From Euphorbia lathyris (lineage: Eukaryota; Streptophyta; Magnoliopsida; Malpighiales; Euphorbiaceae): a DNA stretch of 64,000 bases. The notes below the pieces were generated by a model. The model worked only from the letters and a program-made list of their open reading frames with translations. It was not told the origin of the DNA and ran no database searches. The position numbers were made by a program, and so were the translations under genes. The number at the start of each line of letters is the position of its first letter. Positions within the stretch are counted from its first letter, which is position 1. Where the stretch lies: NCBI RefSeq assembly GCF_963576675.1, contig NC_088915.1:89289501-89353500 (forward strand), read 5' to 3'. This document shows, in pieces, positions 22,301-33,500 of this stretch.

Positions 22301-24266
22301 CTGAGCCGACTATCTTACCCTTCTTGTTGTCTCCAAAGCTTACACTTCCACCTCGTTTAAGCTCTAGTGTGATGAACTGAGTTTCATCACCTGTCATATG
22401 CCTTGAGCATGCGCTGTCTATATACCATAGTTTTGACTTCTCCACGCATGTCAAGCTGACCTGCAGTTTAAACTATTCATTTTTAGGTACCCAATTCCTT
22501 TTGGGTCCTTTCTTGTTAGTATAAACAGGTGCAAAATCATATTTTAACTTGTGACGGCATATTTTCATGGTGTGGCCTGGCTTACCACAGAAATCATAAA
22601 AAGGTACCCTTTATGGGTCGAACTGAGTATGATCAGCATTATTGTGTTGGGCATGCCAGCATACTCTTGTGGTATGCCCTTTTCTTCCACAGAAGTCACA
22701 TTGGACAATCCGCTTGTTATGCCAACACACATCCTTTGTGTGCCCCCTCTTTCCACAACACTCATATTGAGTGAATTGCTTATGCTGACTAGTATTTGCG
22801 TACTCAGTATGGGGTTTATTTCTGTTTGAGCCCTTCCCTTGACTCTGTAACGTTGTGATATCCTTTCTAAGTTTCTTTGACTCAGATTGGACCTCCGTGA
22901 CAAACTTATGTAAGATTTGCATGTTGGTATGCAAGTCAGATTTGTCCTGGAGAAGATATCGGAGATCACTCAGCTTGACCTCTTCAATCTCATCACATCG
23001 CCTGCTGAGTGCCTTAATCTTTTTGTTACACTTTTAGGTTAGTGTATATAAGTCACTCAGGACATTTACCATTTCGTTTCTAAGTAAGAGTAAGGATGTT
23101 ACCTCATTGATGTGATCCTCCTGGTCAGTTTCATCAGAAAGGTCAGCTTGCACAGATTGGGATCGGTCAGCTCCATCATCGGCCATAAAGCATATGTTGG
23201 TTGTTTCATTTTGCTCAGCTTCAGATGATGTTGACCCATCACTGTCACTCCATATGGTTACCATAGCCTTTTTGCTTCCCTTCTTCTCTTTCTTGAAGTT
23301 GGGACAACTTGACTTGATGTGCCCAGTTTGATGACACTCAAAACATGTGACAGATTTTGAGCTGTCCTTCTTGTACTTGTCACTTGACTCAGCTTTATAC
23401 TTGTCATTTCTTCTAAAAGATCTTTTGCCGTTTCTATCGTTTCTTCTGAACAGCTTTTTCATCTTTCTGGTGAACATGGCTAATTCCTCATCATCAGTTG
23501 ACTCCGCTTCAGTTGAGTCAGCTTTCATGACAAGTGACTTTTGTTTCTTGTCTTCTAATTTTTCTTTTTCTTTGGCTTCAAAGTTTTTCATAGAGATTTC
23601 ATGGGTCAGCAAGGATCCAATCAGCTCATCATATTTGTAGGTAGTCAAGTCTTGGGCTTCTTCTACAACAGTTTTCTTTGCTTGCCAGCTCTTGGGCAGA
23701 CTTCTCAGAATTTTCTGCACCTGTTCTTCTTCAGTGAAGTTCTTTCCAAGCCTTTTTAGCTCATTTATAATGTTTGTGAACCTTGCGTTCATTTCTGAGA
23801 TGTCTTCATTCTCCTTCATTTCAAACAGCACGTAGAGTCTCATATGTTGATTGACTTTAGACTCCTTAACTTTGCTTGTGCCTTCATAGGTTACTTCAAG
23901 CTTCTTCCAAATCTCCTGTGCTGACTCACAACCTGAAATCTTATTGTATTCTGCAGCATCTAAAGCACAGTGAAGCGTATTTATAGCCGAAGTATTATTT
24001 TGTAATTTTCTGAGGTCATCCTCTATCCACTCAGCCTCACTTTTAACAATTTTCTCATTGTTAACAGTTTTGTATGGCACATGTGGACCTTGAACAATTG
24101 CAAGCCATGCACTCATGTTTGTGGCTTGTATAAAGTTCTTCATCCTATTCTTTCAGAAGGTATAGTTTGACCCAAAGAATAGGGGAGGTCTAGCGATTGA
24201 TAATCTCTCAGGAAGTATCTGTGTTGTTTGGTTTCCTGGAAGGAACCGAGTGCTATTCTCACCCAT
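19341..24266 (-). pseudogene. Copia gag-pol polyprotein with five in-frame stops
   Basis: One continuous 1642-codon frame. The probable start MGENSTRF is at 24266; an internal methionine at 24143 opens the longest uninterrupted gag piece. Order: gag (UBN2-like), zinc knuckle CFECHQTGHIKSSC, two or three further knuckles, protease (WYIDSACSRHM), integrase (HRRLGH zinc end; catalytic region with TDNGG and QQNGVVERKN), reverse transcriptase (LYQMDVKSAFLNG, IYVDDIIFG) and RNase H (SITEAEYVAAGS). In-frame stops lie at 24153-24155, 23034-23036, 22611-22613, 22473-22475 and 21642-21644, with no frameshift. Two knuckles and the integrase zinc site have Tyr where the family has Cys. From 21509 to 19341 (722 codons) integrase end, RT and RNase H are open. 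As it stands it cannot give a full polyprotein. Confidence 0.92.
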
Positions 24267-24314
24267 TTTTAGGGATCAGCTCAAGATTGTTAGATCTTTG
24301 AGTAGTGAGCTTAT

Positions 24315-24326
24315 GCTATGATACCA
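24315..24326 (-). other. Primer-binding site, initiator-Met type
   Basis: On - this reads TGGTATCATAGC, one base off the usual copia site for initiator tRNA-Met, two bases from the 5' LTR. Confidence 0.9.
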
Positions 24327-24328
24327 CT

Positions 24329-25740
24329 TGTTGGTCCCTGGTAATTAGTTCCAAGGGGGGGGGGTTAGAAACTAATATAACTTTTTGCTTTTTAATTAAG
24401 CTGACTGGAAGTTAGTTTTGTGAGTTTATTAACTTAGCCTTTGGTCAGCTTGGTGAGATAAATCTCAGGACAACTTTAGTCAGATGTTGACCAAAGTTGT
24501 TTTCTTGAGAGTTAAGAATTGACACTCTTGGAGGTCAGCTTCTAACTCAGCACCACTTACTTACTCAATATCAGCTTAGGCAATTTATATGCTGAGTAAA
24601 TAAAGCGAACAACATATGCAATTATAAGAGAGAGTTTAGAGATGACTCAGTATCACTTATCCTGGTTCGGCCTATATGCTTACGTCCAGTCCCCAGAGTC
24701 CTCCGGGATTTTTGAATCCAATACTGAGCTCTTTAAAGGTAGAGCACAAACCAATTACAAGGCAGTTGAATATGCAAGAGTACCTTCCTCTATTCGTCTA
24801 CTCAACTCCTACTAAGTGCTACAACCCAGCACCTAGATTTCTCTACCACTGAAATGCTTACCACCAAGCACTCAGCTTTACACTCTCAATATTCCTATTG
24901 ATCACAGACTTGTTCTTTTTGAACTACAGAACACTTTAGATGATTACAAATCAATCTAGCATTTACACATAGAATAGAAAAGTTGGTGTAAGATCCTTTT
25001 TGTATTTGAGTGCTTTTGAAGCTTTCTCTCTTGTATTTTTTTTTCGATGCTTCAGTGATGCTCCAAATTTTTTCGATTGTCCTTTTATAGAAGGAAATCT
25101 GTAGATTTGATCGTTTTGAAATGTCTTAACCGTTAACACCAAAACGGCTCTTTTAGGGGACAGATTTTGGACAACTTCAGACTGCACCACCATTCTTTTT
25201 CTCTGTTTTCTTCAGGCGTCAGATTTGTCTTCTTGCGTCTGGCTTGTCTGTTTGTGCCAGTTGTCTTTTACCAATAATCCAATGACCCATGACTCTTGGA
25301 ATTAGTCTTTTATGTGTCTTCGAGGTTCCAATTATTGGTGCAGAAGGTTGGCAGACTTTGTCCTTTAGTGAACGGATCCTTCATGCTGTCCTGACTGTCA
25401 CTCAGCTTCGGTTGTTCTCTTCGAATATTCAACGTTCATGCTGAGTTCCTTCTAGGTCAGCTCCGTTCTGTTTAACCGCTCCTGAAGAAGTCTTCAACTT
25501 TAGTCAGCCTCGTTTTGCTTCTGAGTCCTACTCCACTCAACTTTCATTCTGTCATACTGAGTTCCGTTCTACTCAGCTTTGCTTGTGCTGACTTTTGTCA
25601 TGTCTTTACTTTATATATATTTTTGCACTCAATATTGAACAAACATATTAGTACAATTAAATCAAAGCATTTAAATTTAATTGTCTCTTAATCATGGATG
25701 ATTTTGTCAAATTAAAATCTTGTGGAAAGGTGTTCCAACA
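24329..25740 (-). repeat. 5' LTR of the Sirevirus-like element
   Basis: 1412 bp, TG...CA. Contains TATAAAAGG on - (about 25078-25091), a plausible core promoter for the element. Confidence 0.92.
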
Positions 25741-26059
25741 ATCACTACATATAATGTCTTTAACTTTTTATATTAATGTTCTTGTTATTTGTATCTTTTA
25801 TTCATTCCGTCTCTTTTCAATTTTTTTTTGCTAGTTAAATTTTGATTATCTAATTATTGTAATAAAATATTATTGTAATAAACACATGAATGATCAATAT
25901 AATTATCAAATTAAAACAAAATAAAAAAGTTAATATTAACAATATATTTTCAAACTCATTTGAATAAGTTCTATTAATTTTTGGAAAAATTACACAGAAA
26001 TTCATGTTTTAAAAACTATTTACAACCATGTCAAGTCATAATTTTGGATTATATAAAGC

Positions 26060-26591
26060 TAGACCTCGCCATGCGCTGATGAGCCCGCCCGGCTGGCCCG
26101 AGCCCAGGCTCATTTAGCCGGGTCTGGACACATAAAATTAATGTCAGGCCCGACCCGGCCCAAGCCCGAATAAGCCTGCCTAGAAAATGTGTGGGTTTGG
26201 ACTATATAAATACCCGTCGCACCCGGCCCGTTATCTATATATACATTTATAAATTTAATATTTATTTAAATGCCTCATATATATACTCTCTAACTCTATC
26301 TATTTTTTATTGTTATGTTGTAATTTTATTTTGAATTTAACTATTAGTTTATTATAATTTTCTAAGATTTATTAACTATTATGTTTATTATTTTTTTCTT
26401 AAAAAAGTGAGTATTTTATTTTAATTGATTTTTTTTAAATATAGATATGGGCTTGGGCGGACGGTCTTGAGATTCATTTTTTAGGCCTGAGCCCGACTCT
26501 AATTAGCGTAGGCTTGGGCTGGGCTTGGGCTTATCATGTCTTACCACAAGCCCGACAGGCCTGGCCCCAGCCCGGCCCATGCTGAGGTCTA
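26060..26591. mobile_element. hAT-type MITE, GC-rich ends, 8-bp TSD
   Basis: The ends TAGACCTCGCCATG and CATGCTGAGGTCTA are inverted, followed inward by GGCCCGAGCCC-type words and an AT-rich centre. Flanks TATAAAGC (26052-26059) and TATCAAGC (26592-26599) match in 7 of 8 bases. Non-coding. Confidence 0.85.
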
Positions 26592-27098
26592 TATCAAGCT
26601 AGTAAAATCAATACTTTTAATATATTTTAAGGATTAGAATTTATAAATTAGAAGTCTAAAATATATTTTCTAGGGTTTATGATTTATGAATTGGAGTTTA
26701 GAATTTTTAAATTATGGTGTAAAATCATAAAATATAGAAAATAATGACATATTAAGAATTAAGTTTGGTGATATGACTTAGTTGTAATTTTGTGTTTAAT
26801 TATGATATTCATGTATTTGACCCTAAATTTTGCACTATAAAGGGGTAAGAAATACCACTTTTATGGAGTTAAGGGAGTAAATAGGACCATAAGGGGTGAG
26901 AAATACCATTTTTATGAAGTTAATAGGGTAAATAGGACATTTGATGAGTTGGGGAGGGGTAAAATGACCAATTTGGACAAGTTAGGGGGTGAGAAATACT
27001 ATTTTTATGGAGTTAAATGGGTAAATAGGACATTCAATGAGTTGGAGGGGTAGAATGACCAATTTGGACAAGTTAATGGGGCTGGAGGTGCATTAGGC

Positions 27099-27508
27099 TA
27101 TTTTTTTAACATTTCAAATTCCCCAGCCATTAAAGAGACTTCTGTTTTAATATGCAAATTTATTAATTTAATTCTATATTAGTTGTATTTTTTTAATTTG
27201 AAAACACCCCATAATCACTTATATAATGGGGATGAAGGGAGTAATTGATTAAGACTTAAAGTAGATACATTAGAAGATTTAATTAATAAAAATTAAAATG
27301 ATTAAGGCTTAAATATGCATTTTTACAAAAATGAAATAAAATGATTTCCCCTATTTATTGTCTTGAGAAATTCAAAATTCAAACTTAATTTCCCTCTTAA
27401 TATCGAGACAAATTTAGATAATCCCAGTATCTTCTTCCTTGATAGTTGCTTCTGAAACGAAGAATTCTCCACAATATTTGAGTGGGTGAGGTGTTCCAAG
27501 TGTTAATA
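27099..27508. promoter_or_regulatory. Upstream region of the EHD gene
   Basis: About 400 bp between the MITE end and the start codon. AT-rich with a pyrimidine-rich patch (about 27425-27450). I cannot place a TATA box or transcription start with confidence; the core promoter should lie here because a transposon block lies immediately upstream. Confidence 0.35.
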
Positions 27509-30500
27509 ATGGAGATAGAAAAAGGAAGGATCGGTTCATGCTCAAAAGATCATTACCAAATTTACAAAAAGTGGTTTGATTCAGCCGATTCAGGTTTTTC
27601 TTTCTCTCTTTTGTCTTTATTGTTCATATTTCCCAATCTATGCAATATATGGAGTATATAGTCGAAGAATAATTTCCTTCGGTGTTAATTTCGTGCAGAT
27701 AAAGATGGACGCATCACTGGAAATGATGCTACTAAGTTCTTCGCCTTGTCAAACCTTTCTCGTCAGGAACTCAAACAGGTTACTTCATAATCTCTGCTGC
27801 AGATTGCCAGATTTTGCTTCATCCTTCGTTTTACTTATTGACTTCAGATTTCTTCCATGATCAGATTGTCTTATGTATGTTAATTGTTTGCTATAAAAAA
27901 ATTCGATTAGGTTTGGGCACTTGCAGATTCTAAACGGCAAGGTTTTTTAGGGCTTTCAGAGTTCATTGCTGCTATGCAGGTTCTACATTAACTTCTCTTG
28001 TTTTTGGATTTGGATTTTCAATATAGCTATATTCAAAGCTTACTTGTTTACTTATTGTCCCAATTGCAGCTCATTTCTCTGGCGCAAGCTGGACATGAAA
28101 TAACTGCGGATGTCCTTAAGAATACTTGTATGTTAACCATAGCTATGTTTTTATTTTGTTTGCCATTTTTCATTTAAACTTGGTGGTAGAGTTATATATG
28201 CTTTTAACTATCAATTTTGCTACCTCAGCCTATGGAATGGAGTGAAAGGTTGTCATTTACAACCATCATAACAGGAGTCTGGAAACATAGAATTATCTAT
28301 AAATTAGAAATTACTAGTGTATCTGATAGAGAATATGCTAATAGATATTAAGGTAATATGGGAAACAAGGAACACGTAGTTTGGAGGGTTGTGGAGATTA
28401 GTTATAGGAGAGAGAGAGCTTATGTTAGGATATATAGAGGGGTAGAGTGAGAAGGAGGGATCACTGAATATTTGGGTAATTTCTGTTAGGCTGCCTTTGA
28501 GCAGAGGCTCTGCCTTTGGTAGAGAAGGGGATTGAGTTCATCTCAATTCATTTATCTTCCCTTTTCTTTCTATCTTTGTTCTCTCTTTATACCTAAGTAT
28601 TTCATTATCAATGCATACATTTATTCTGTGATTGTGTGTGTGTTTGTGAGTTTATTCTACCGTTACTAATCTGTTTGGGGGAGTTTGATTAGTACCTCTT
28701 CAGTCATTAAAACATCAACCGTTTCTCTTTATTCATCCTTGCATTTTTATGGGTTGCAAGTCTTATTGTTATTTCATTAGCTTACTGTTATAGGAGAGAG
28801 AGAGAGCTTATGTTAGTATATATAGAGGGGTAGAGTGAGAAGGAGGGATCACTGAATATTTGGGTAATTTCTGTTAGGCTGCCTTTGAGCAGAGGCTCTG
28901 CCTTTGGTAGAGAATTGAGTTCATCTCAATTAATTTATCTTCCCTTTTCTTTCTATCTTTGTTCTCTCTTTATACCTAAGTATTTCATTATCAATGCATA
29001 CATTTTTTCTGTGATTGTATGTGTGTTTGTGAGTTTATTCTACCGTTACTAATCTGTTTGGGGAGTTTGATTAGTACCTCTGTTCAGTCATTAAAACATC
29101 AACCGTTTCTCTTTATTCATCCTTGCATTTTTATGGGTTGCAAGTCTTATTGTTATTAGCTTACTGGATTTCTTTTTTCCACAGCTTTATTTGAGAATAT
29201 TAAACCTCCATTGCTGGAGGGTATCGACGCCTTCTTAGTGGTAAGCCAATATGCTTTATCTTACCTTGTGTTGCTTGGTTACATACATACATCTCATCTC
29301 CTAATAAACCTTTTGCTGTAATTTTCGTAAGGGTTCAACGACACATAATGAGTTGGAAATCAATGGTAAGACACGTAACTTATCTATTGATATATGATGC
29401 ATTATTTTGTTAATTGTTGGTTTAGTTACTTTATTAGTACAATTGTAGGATCTGCACAAATACAACCATCATCAATAGCTCACCGGTTTAATTCAAAATC
29501 CTCAAGAAAGGTGAGGCACACATGTATTATTTTTATTTTTTTCCTTTATTCTTTTGTGTTTTGGTAAAGAAGGATGTTGGTACCATGGATGCAAATATTT
29601 CCCTTGTAACTGCATTTGTCTTGTTAGTGAATTTATGGCTTTACGCACTAGCATATCATTGTTGTATTTTTTGTTGGGGACTAAACCTAATCAAATTTGT
29701 ATTGGTTATGACATAATCATCAAACTCGAATAGAATCAAAATGGCCAATTTGCCTGAATTCATCTACTTCTAATTAAATTTTTGGCACTCTATTTAATTC
29801 AAGTTTCATATTCCTTTATATCAACTATAATTTAACCAAACTCAATTTGAACAACTCTACCATGGAAATTGTTTTCTGTTCGAAGACTTCTAATTGATAA
29901 TTTGATAAATTTCTTTGTTATTATTTTTTAGTACAATGTTTTTTCATCTTGCTTGATGAACATACTACTGCATGTTTTTCATTGACATTTGCATTTTAAA
30001 TTTTTTCTGCTAATGAGTCCTTTTCTATCCGTTGCTCAGATGCCTCTTGGTGCAGTTACATCCATAGTTGATGGCTTGAAAAGATTATACATTGAAAAGC
30101 TAAAACCTCTTGAAGTAACCTATCAGTTTAATGATTTTGCGTCTCCCCTGCTGGTAAGTTTGGTTGGAGAATTCATTTTCTGTGCAAGTTGAATTCTAGT
30201 TTCTTTATTGCGATGCAGTGCCATTGACTCTTGTTACAAGGTGATAAATTCCAAGTACAAAAGCTTTACATGATGATCTACAATGATTGATTTTGCAGAC
30301 AAATAGTGATTTCGATGCCAGACCGATGGTAATGCTTCTTGGTCAATATTCTACTGGCAAAACAACATTCATAAAACATTTACTTAAATGTAATTACCCA
30401 GGTTAGTTCCATTTTTCTTTTTTGTTTCTAATGCAATAAACTTTTGTCAGACAATCTTATTTGTCCTTTGTCAATTTTGTTTCCCTCTGCTAGGAGCTCA

Positions 30501-33500
30501 CATTGGGCCTGAACCTACAACAGATAGATTTGTTGTTGTGATGGTATAATTCGCCATTCTATTTCAGCTGTTATCTTTAAAAGCATTTGAATGATTCAAC
30601 AAGTCACCTGGAAACTCTCACTTAATGATTACCTAGCTTTTGGATGCTTATCATGGTCCCTGAAAGTATTTCATTCGTTTTATTGAATCAGTCTGGATCC
30701 GATGAAAGGTGCATACCCGGGAACACTATTGCTGTTCATGCAGATATGCCATTTAGTGGCTTAACAACTTTTGGAGGGGCATTCTTATCAAAGTTTGAGT
30801 GTTCACAAATGCCACACCCAGTGAGTTTAATTATTTGTTTGCCTTAGTTGACTCTTTTCTGTTTACTCTATTCATTGTTTCACTATGATTGTTGGATGTA
30901 CTTACAGTTGCTTGATGAAATCACAATTGTTGACACCCCTGGAGTTCTTTCTGGAGAGAAGCAACGAACACAAAGGAGTTATGATTTTACTGGAGTTATA
31001 TCATGGTTTGCAGCGAAATGCGATCTCATTCTTCTGTTATTTGACCCTCATAAGCTTGATATAAGTGATGAATTCAAGAGAGTAATAACCTCTCTTCGTG
31101 GTAATGAAGATAAAATACGTGTAGTTTTGAATAAAGCAGACCAGGTTGATTCACAACAGGTTAGATATTTTATTTCTCTGCTGCTTTTATTTTTAGTTGG
31201 AAGAATTTCCATAAAACTTGCTTACTACCCGTTATCATTTTTCAGTTAATGCGAGTTTATGGGGCTTTGATGTGGTCACTTGGAAAAGTTCTGAATACTC
31301 CAGAAGTTGTGCGCGTTTACATCGGGTATTATGTTACTCTTTGTAATTATTTGATTTTATTATTCTAAACTAGAGAAATGCCTATTGGAGTTTTTTCTTT
31401 TTATAAAACTATCTATATGATTTGGTGAAAGTTGACAATTAAATCATGCAACTTTAGCTTAATACATCTTTATTCCCTGTACTTGTCCAAATAAGTCAAC
31501 TGCCCCTATACTTTGAAAATGTCTTATTTACCCCTGATCTTTGCTTAAATTGACCTATTAAATCTCTCAAACTTTCTTAAGTGTTCTATTTTCTGATGAG
31601 GGCATCTTGTGCTCGTACGTGGAGCGAAAGATAGATCCCGTGGAGCGTGAGTCTAATGCTAAGAGGGGAGGAAGAGAACCACGCGTAGAGGAAGCCACTG
31701 ACCTAGTCCACGCGGAGCGTGTTATAAGACAAGCGGAGCGTGGAGGGATGGTTCGAGAAGGGGATGAAGATGCAGCTGACGAGGACCAATTCCAGAGGCC
31801 CACTCACGCGGAGCGTCCTTCAAGGCACGCGAAGCGTGAGATAGTTAAAGCAGTCTTCAACGTCAAGCAAAGAAGAGGGGGAAGACTAGGGTTAAACTTT
31901 ATCCATCTGACTGCCTTGCCCTTGCCTCTTTCTATTTTCTTAATTTACTCCTTAATTGCCTCCTTCTATTTCCTTAGTTTCATTCCTTAATTTACTCCTT
32001 GATTGCCTCTTTCTATTTCCTTATTTTAATTCCTTAAATTACTCTTTTTAATTCCTTAATTTACTCCTTTTAAGATTACCCCAATCTACCCTTATTTATA
32101 CCCTTTTAATTAATTATGTAGTTGCCCTTTTGTGTAATTTGTTTTAGGGTTTTTGAGATGCTATAAATACACCTCTTTCTTTGTAATCAGGACAACTTTT
32201 ATCAATCAATTTTATTATCTTCTTCGTTGAAACTTGTTAGGATTTTCAACCTCAACAATGGGGGATCTAGGATTTCCTACGGATTTTGGGCCGTAAAACC
32301 GAGATTCACTTCTTCAAGTTCAGCTTGAGAAGAAACATCTTTGTTAGTTTACGATTAAAACTAACACGTTCCGAAATAATCCGCATCATTTGGTAATTAT
32401 GTAGATTATTTCGGAACGTGTTAGTTTTAATCGTAAAATAACAAAGATGTTTCTTCTCAAGCTGAACTTGAAGGAGTGAATCCCTGTTTTACGGCCTAAA
32501 ATCCCTAGGAAATCAAAGATCTCCCATTGTTGAAGGTTAAAAACCCTAACAAGCTTCAATGAAGAAGATAGTAAAATTGATTGATAAAAGTTGTCTTGAT
32601 TACAAAGAAAGAGATGTATTTATAGCATCTCAAAAACCCTAAAACAAATTACACAAAAGTGCAACTACATAATTAATTAAAAGGGTATAAATAAGGGTAG
32701 ATTGGGGTAATCTTAAAAGGAGTAAATTAAGGAATTAAAAAGAGTAATTTAAGGAATTAAAATAAGGAAATAGAAAGAGGCAATCAAGGACTAAATTAAG
32801 GAATAAAACTAAGGAAATAGAAGGAGTAAATTAAGAAAATAGAAAGAGGCAAGGGGAAAGCAGTCAGATGGATAAAGTTTAACCCTAGTCTTCCCCCTCT
32901 TCTTTGCTTGACGTTGAAGACTGCTTTAACTATCTCACGCTTCGCGTGCCTTGAAGGACGCTCCACGTGAGTGGGCCTAGGGTGCCAACGAGCCGAACAT
33001 GACTTGGCTCGGCTCGAGAATGAAAAAGGTTCGGCTCGAGTTCAAAGATCGTCGAGCTTGGATTTTTTAAGCTCGACACAAGTTCGGCTCGAGCTCGATT
33101 CTTTTCGAGCCAGCTCGAGCTCGTTTGGTTTTACATTTTCAAGCTTGTAATGAGCTTGGTTCGAAAAAAGCTCGTGATTCGGCTCGAGTTTAAAGTTCAA
33201 ATTTAATATTGTTATTATCCAACTTAACAAATAATTTTCAGAAAAAATAAAAAGTTATTAGATAAACAAAATAAAATGTCAAAACAATTCAAATTTTTTT
33301 ATGGTTGGCCCAAGTTTAAAACGTGTTGGATTTGGATAAATTATGTATGGGTCAAAAAAATTGTGATAATTTATTAATGGACTTATAATTTATGACTCTT
33401 AATAACATTTAAAAATTAAAATTATTGAAATATGTATATATATCTATATAATTAAGAATTGGTAAAATATATATTAAAAAATAATCGAGGTTGCTCGCGA

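Larger units (their letters stand above)
7468..25740 (-). mobile_element. Sirevirus-like Ty1/copia retrotransposon with env-like gene
   Basis: The LTRs at 7468-8876 and 24329-25740 begin TGTTGG and end CAACA. Flanks ATCCC (7463-7467) and ATCAC (25741-25745) are an imperfect 5-bp duplication. The element reads on -: 5' LTR at right, primer site, gag-pol, a spacer, a long env-like reading frame, polypurine tract, 3' LTR at left. A gene downstream of pol and 1.4-kb LTRs are the plan of the Sirevirus (SIRE/Maximus) lineage. By eye the LTRs differ at about two dozen sites in 1.4 kb, so the insertion is fairly young. Both genes carry in-frame stops, and a second element sits inside the env-like gene. 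Confidence 0.92.
7141..27098. mobile_element. MULE-type MITE split by an 18-kb retroelement
   Basis: The left arm from 7141 (GCCTAATGTTACCCCAGCC) and right arm ending 27098 (GGGGCTGGAGGTGCATTAGGC) are inverted. Both contain repeats of a unit with CCCTTAACTCCATAAAAGTGG followed by TATTTCTCACCCC, or its complement. Flanks TATTTTTTA (7131-7139) and TATTTTTTT (27099-27107) are an 8/9 match to a 9-bp duplication. The copia element 7468-25740 and the hAT MITE 26060-26591 lie inside; without them the MITE would be about 1.1 kb. No transposase was found. Confidence 0.7.

Noticed and set aside
31607..31990. 127-codon ORF rich in charged residues
   Set aside because: It is inside LTR1 and arises from repeated GGAGCGTG words; its inverted twin is in LTR2.
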